64,000 bases of DNA from an uncultured Bacteroidota bacterium (GTDB lineage Bacteria; Bacteroidota; Bacteroidia; AKYH767-A; JABDAW01): contig CAIMUP010000054.1 in the NCBI GenBank assembly GCA_903844645.1, positions 1 through 64,000 on the forward strand. The letters are read 5' to 3'. Positions 63,074 to 64,000 of this stretch are shown here, one piece after another. The notes below the pieces were generated by a model. The model was given only the letters and a program-made list of their open reading frames with translations. It was not told the DNA's origin and ran no database searches. A program made the position numbers and the translations under genes. The stretch's first letter is position 1, and every line of letters starts with the position of its first letter.

Positions 63074-64000
63074 ATGAAAAGTAAAATCTTACAAATCGTT
63101 CTCGTCGGCATCTTCATGCTGGCACTCACTTGCTTTAAGAGCAATGCTGTAACCGTCGTACACATTACTGGTGCAGCTGATTCCACATTTACTTATTGTC
63201 CATTGCCGGTCGGAGATGACCTGTTCGTTTATGGACAAGCTACCGGCTACCCTGCCGGCGATTCCGTTCATGTTCACATTTATTTTGGTGATGGAACGGA
63301 TACTATTTTCTATTCCGGCATTTACAATTCCAATTCCTTCTTTGCCGGAGCGTATCACACCTACACTACTGCCGGTTATTTTACCGCGAAGTATGTAGTT
63401 ACCGGTTCCGATGGCGTTGCTGATTCCGTCGTTAATCAAAACCAAATGGCTTTTGGCGACACCTGCGGAAACATCAGCGGGATGTTGTATTTAGACATGA
63501 ATGCAAACTGCGTTTACAATGCAGGCACCGATTCCATTTTGCGGTATTTCCCAGTTGCCTTGTACAATGGAGCTAACCTGATTGATTGGGCTTACACCGA
63601 TTCATTGGGCTATTATTATTTTAATCCTCCGATTGGCTTTACTTATACGGTTACTCCGTATGTGACTAATTGGGGTTTCTCTGTTACCTGCCCTACTTAT
63701 GGGAATTATGTAATTAATCTTACCTCCACTTCTTCAGGAAACGATTTCGGTTTGACTTGTTTAAATGGATTCGACATGACAGGAGAAGTTTGGGGATGGC
63801 GTTTCCGTCCTGGCTACGATGGCTGGATAGATGTTGGAGCTTGGAATCTTCGTTGCCAATCAACCAGCGGAACCGTGAAATTAATCCTCGATCCATTGGT
63901 TACCTATACATCAACCTACTGGGGTCCTACTCCTACCGTGAGTGGCAATGGTGATACTCTGACCTGGAATTATGCAAATTTCTCCAACAATTATTTCTAC
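63074..64000 (+). CDS. Secreted PKD-domain protein, C-terminus outside window
   Basis: Open from ATG 63074 to the window edge (309 codons, no stop). A signal peptide (MKSKILQIVLVGIFMLALTC) is followed near residue 30 by a PKD-like domain with DSVHVHIYFGDGTDTIFY and GAYHTYTTAGYFTAKYVV. Next comes an SdrD-B-like segment (NISGMLYLDMNANCVYNAGT), then SGNDFGLTCLNGFDMTG near residue 230. This arrangement is usual for T9SS cargo of Bacteroidota, but the sorting domain would lie beyond the window. The Cys at position 20 might also suggest a lipobox (LALTC). Confidence 0.85.
   Translation, partial: MKSKILQIVLVGIFMLALTCFKSNAVTVVHITGAADSTFTYCPLPVGDDLFVYGQATGYPAGDSVHVHIYFGDGTDTIFYSGIYNSNSFFAGAYHTYTTAGYFTAKYVVTGSDGVADSVVNQNQMAFGDTCGNISGMLYLDMNANCVYNAGTDSILRYFPVALYNGANLIDWAYTDSLGYYYFNPPIGFTYTVTPYVTNWGFSVTCPTYGNYVINLTSTSSGNDFGLTCLNGFDMTGEVWGWRFRPGYDGWIDVGAWNLRCQSTSGTVKLILDPLVTYTSTYWGPTPTVSGNGDTLTWNYANFSNNYFY

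Overview
The window is one stretch of a Bacteroidota chromosome, roughly 38-40% G+C by eye, probably from the Chitinophagales/Sphingobacteriales side of the phylum. The evidence is a cluster of lineage traits. There are several very large secreted proteins with type IX secretion (T9SS) C-terminal domains of both kinds: type A 'YPNP' and type B 'PNAFTPNG...GWDGTY' (CHU_C). atpD and atpC form a separate pair with a short epsilon subunit. The GlmU-like enzyme is the alternative bacteroidete type, and L31 is type B without zinc cysteines. Promoter -7 boxes follow TAnnTTTG, two of them with TTG exactly 19 bp upstream. No tRNA, rRNA or CRISPR array was found.

Layout. 1-3.3 kb: tandem array, an inverted-repeat element, and a large T9SS surface protein. 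4.0-7.0 kb: atpDC, a secreted hydrolase, a MazG-like pyrophosphohydrolase. 7.7-10.5 kb: two tandem signal peptidases I. 10.6-17.4 kb: T9SS protein, AddA-type helicase-nuclease, polytopic membrane protein. 17.5-19.2 kb: convergent gap holding two arrays and an IS982-family element with a nonsense mutation. 19.2-24.2 kb: T9SS protein and Lon. 24.3-31.3 kb: hypothetical proteins, GlmU-like enzyme, rpmE2, a WecA/MraY-type transferase, rfbC, nuoD. 31.9-35.6 kb: malic enzyme, ruvA, lipoprotein hydrolase. 35.7-39.3 kb: long hairpin, dnaA, low-molecular-weight tyrosine phosphatase, RsmI-like methyltransferase. 40.2-44.1 kb: a polysaccharide block (PHP-type phosphatase, WbpP-like epimerase, rfbB, galE). 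44.2-53.9 kb: hypothetical protein, T9SS proteins, outer-membrane barrel, GNAT, ribH, TPR protein, five-module zinc-ribbon protein. 54.4-64 kb: hypothetical protein, alpha-2-macroglobulin, XRE regulator, UMF1-type MFS transporter, small protein, and the start of another secreted protein.

The genes are mostly housekeeping plus cell-surface functions. Signal peptidases, the beta-barrel protein and T9SS cargo belong to export. rfbB, rfbC, galE, the WbpP-like epimerase, the WecA-like transferase and the GlmU-like enzyme supply nucleotide sugars and lipid-linked sugars for surface glycans.

The striking feature lies between the genes. Almost every large intergenic gap carries a tandem array whose unit length is 21 bp or exactly double (42 bp), while the unit sequence is different and apparently unrelated at each locus. 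I count 18 arrays in 64 kb. Register is kept almost perfectly, even where neighbouring units have diverged or are mixed (45.1 kb) or inverted (3.5 kb). In gaps containing promoters the array nearly always lies on the far side of the promoter from the gene, so it is probably outside the transcript. Many units contain short dyads. I know of no described element that matches: constant length near two turns of DNA helix, locus-specific sequence, one array per gap. This is the best candidate in the window for an undescribed system.
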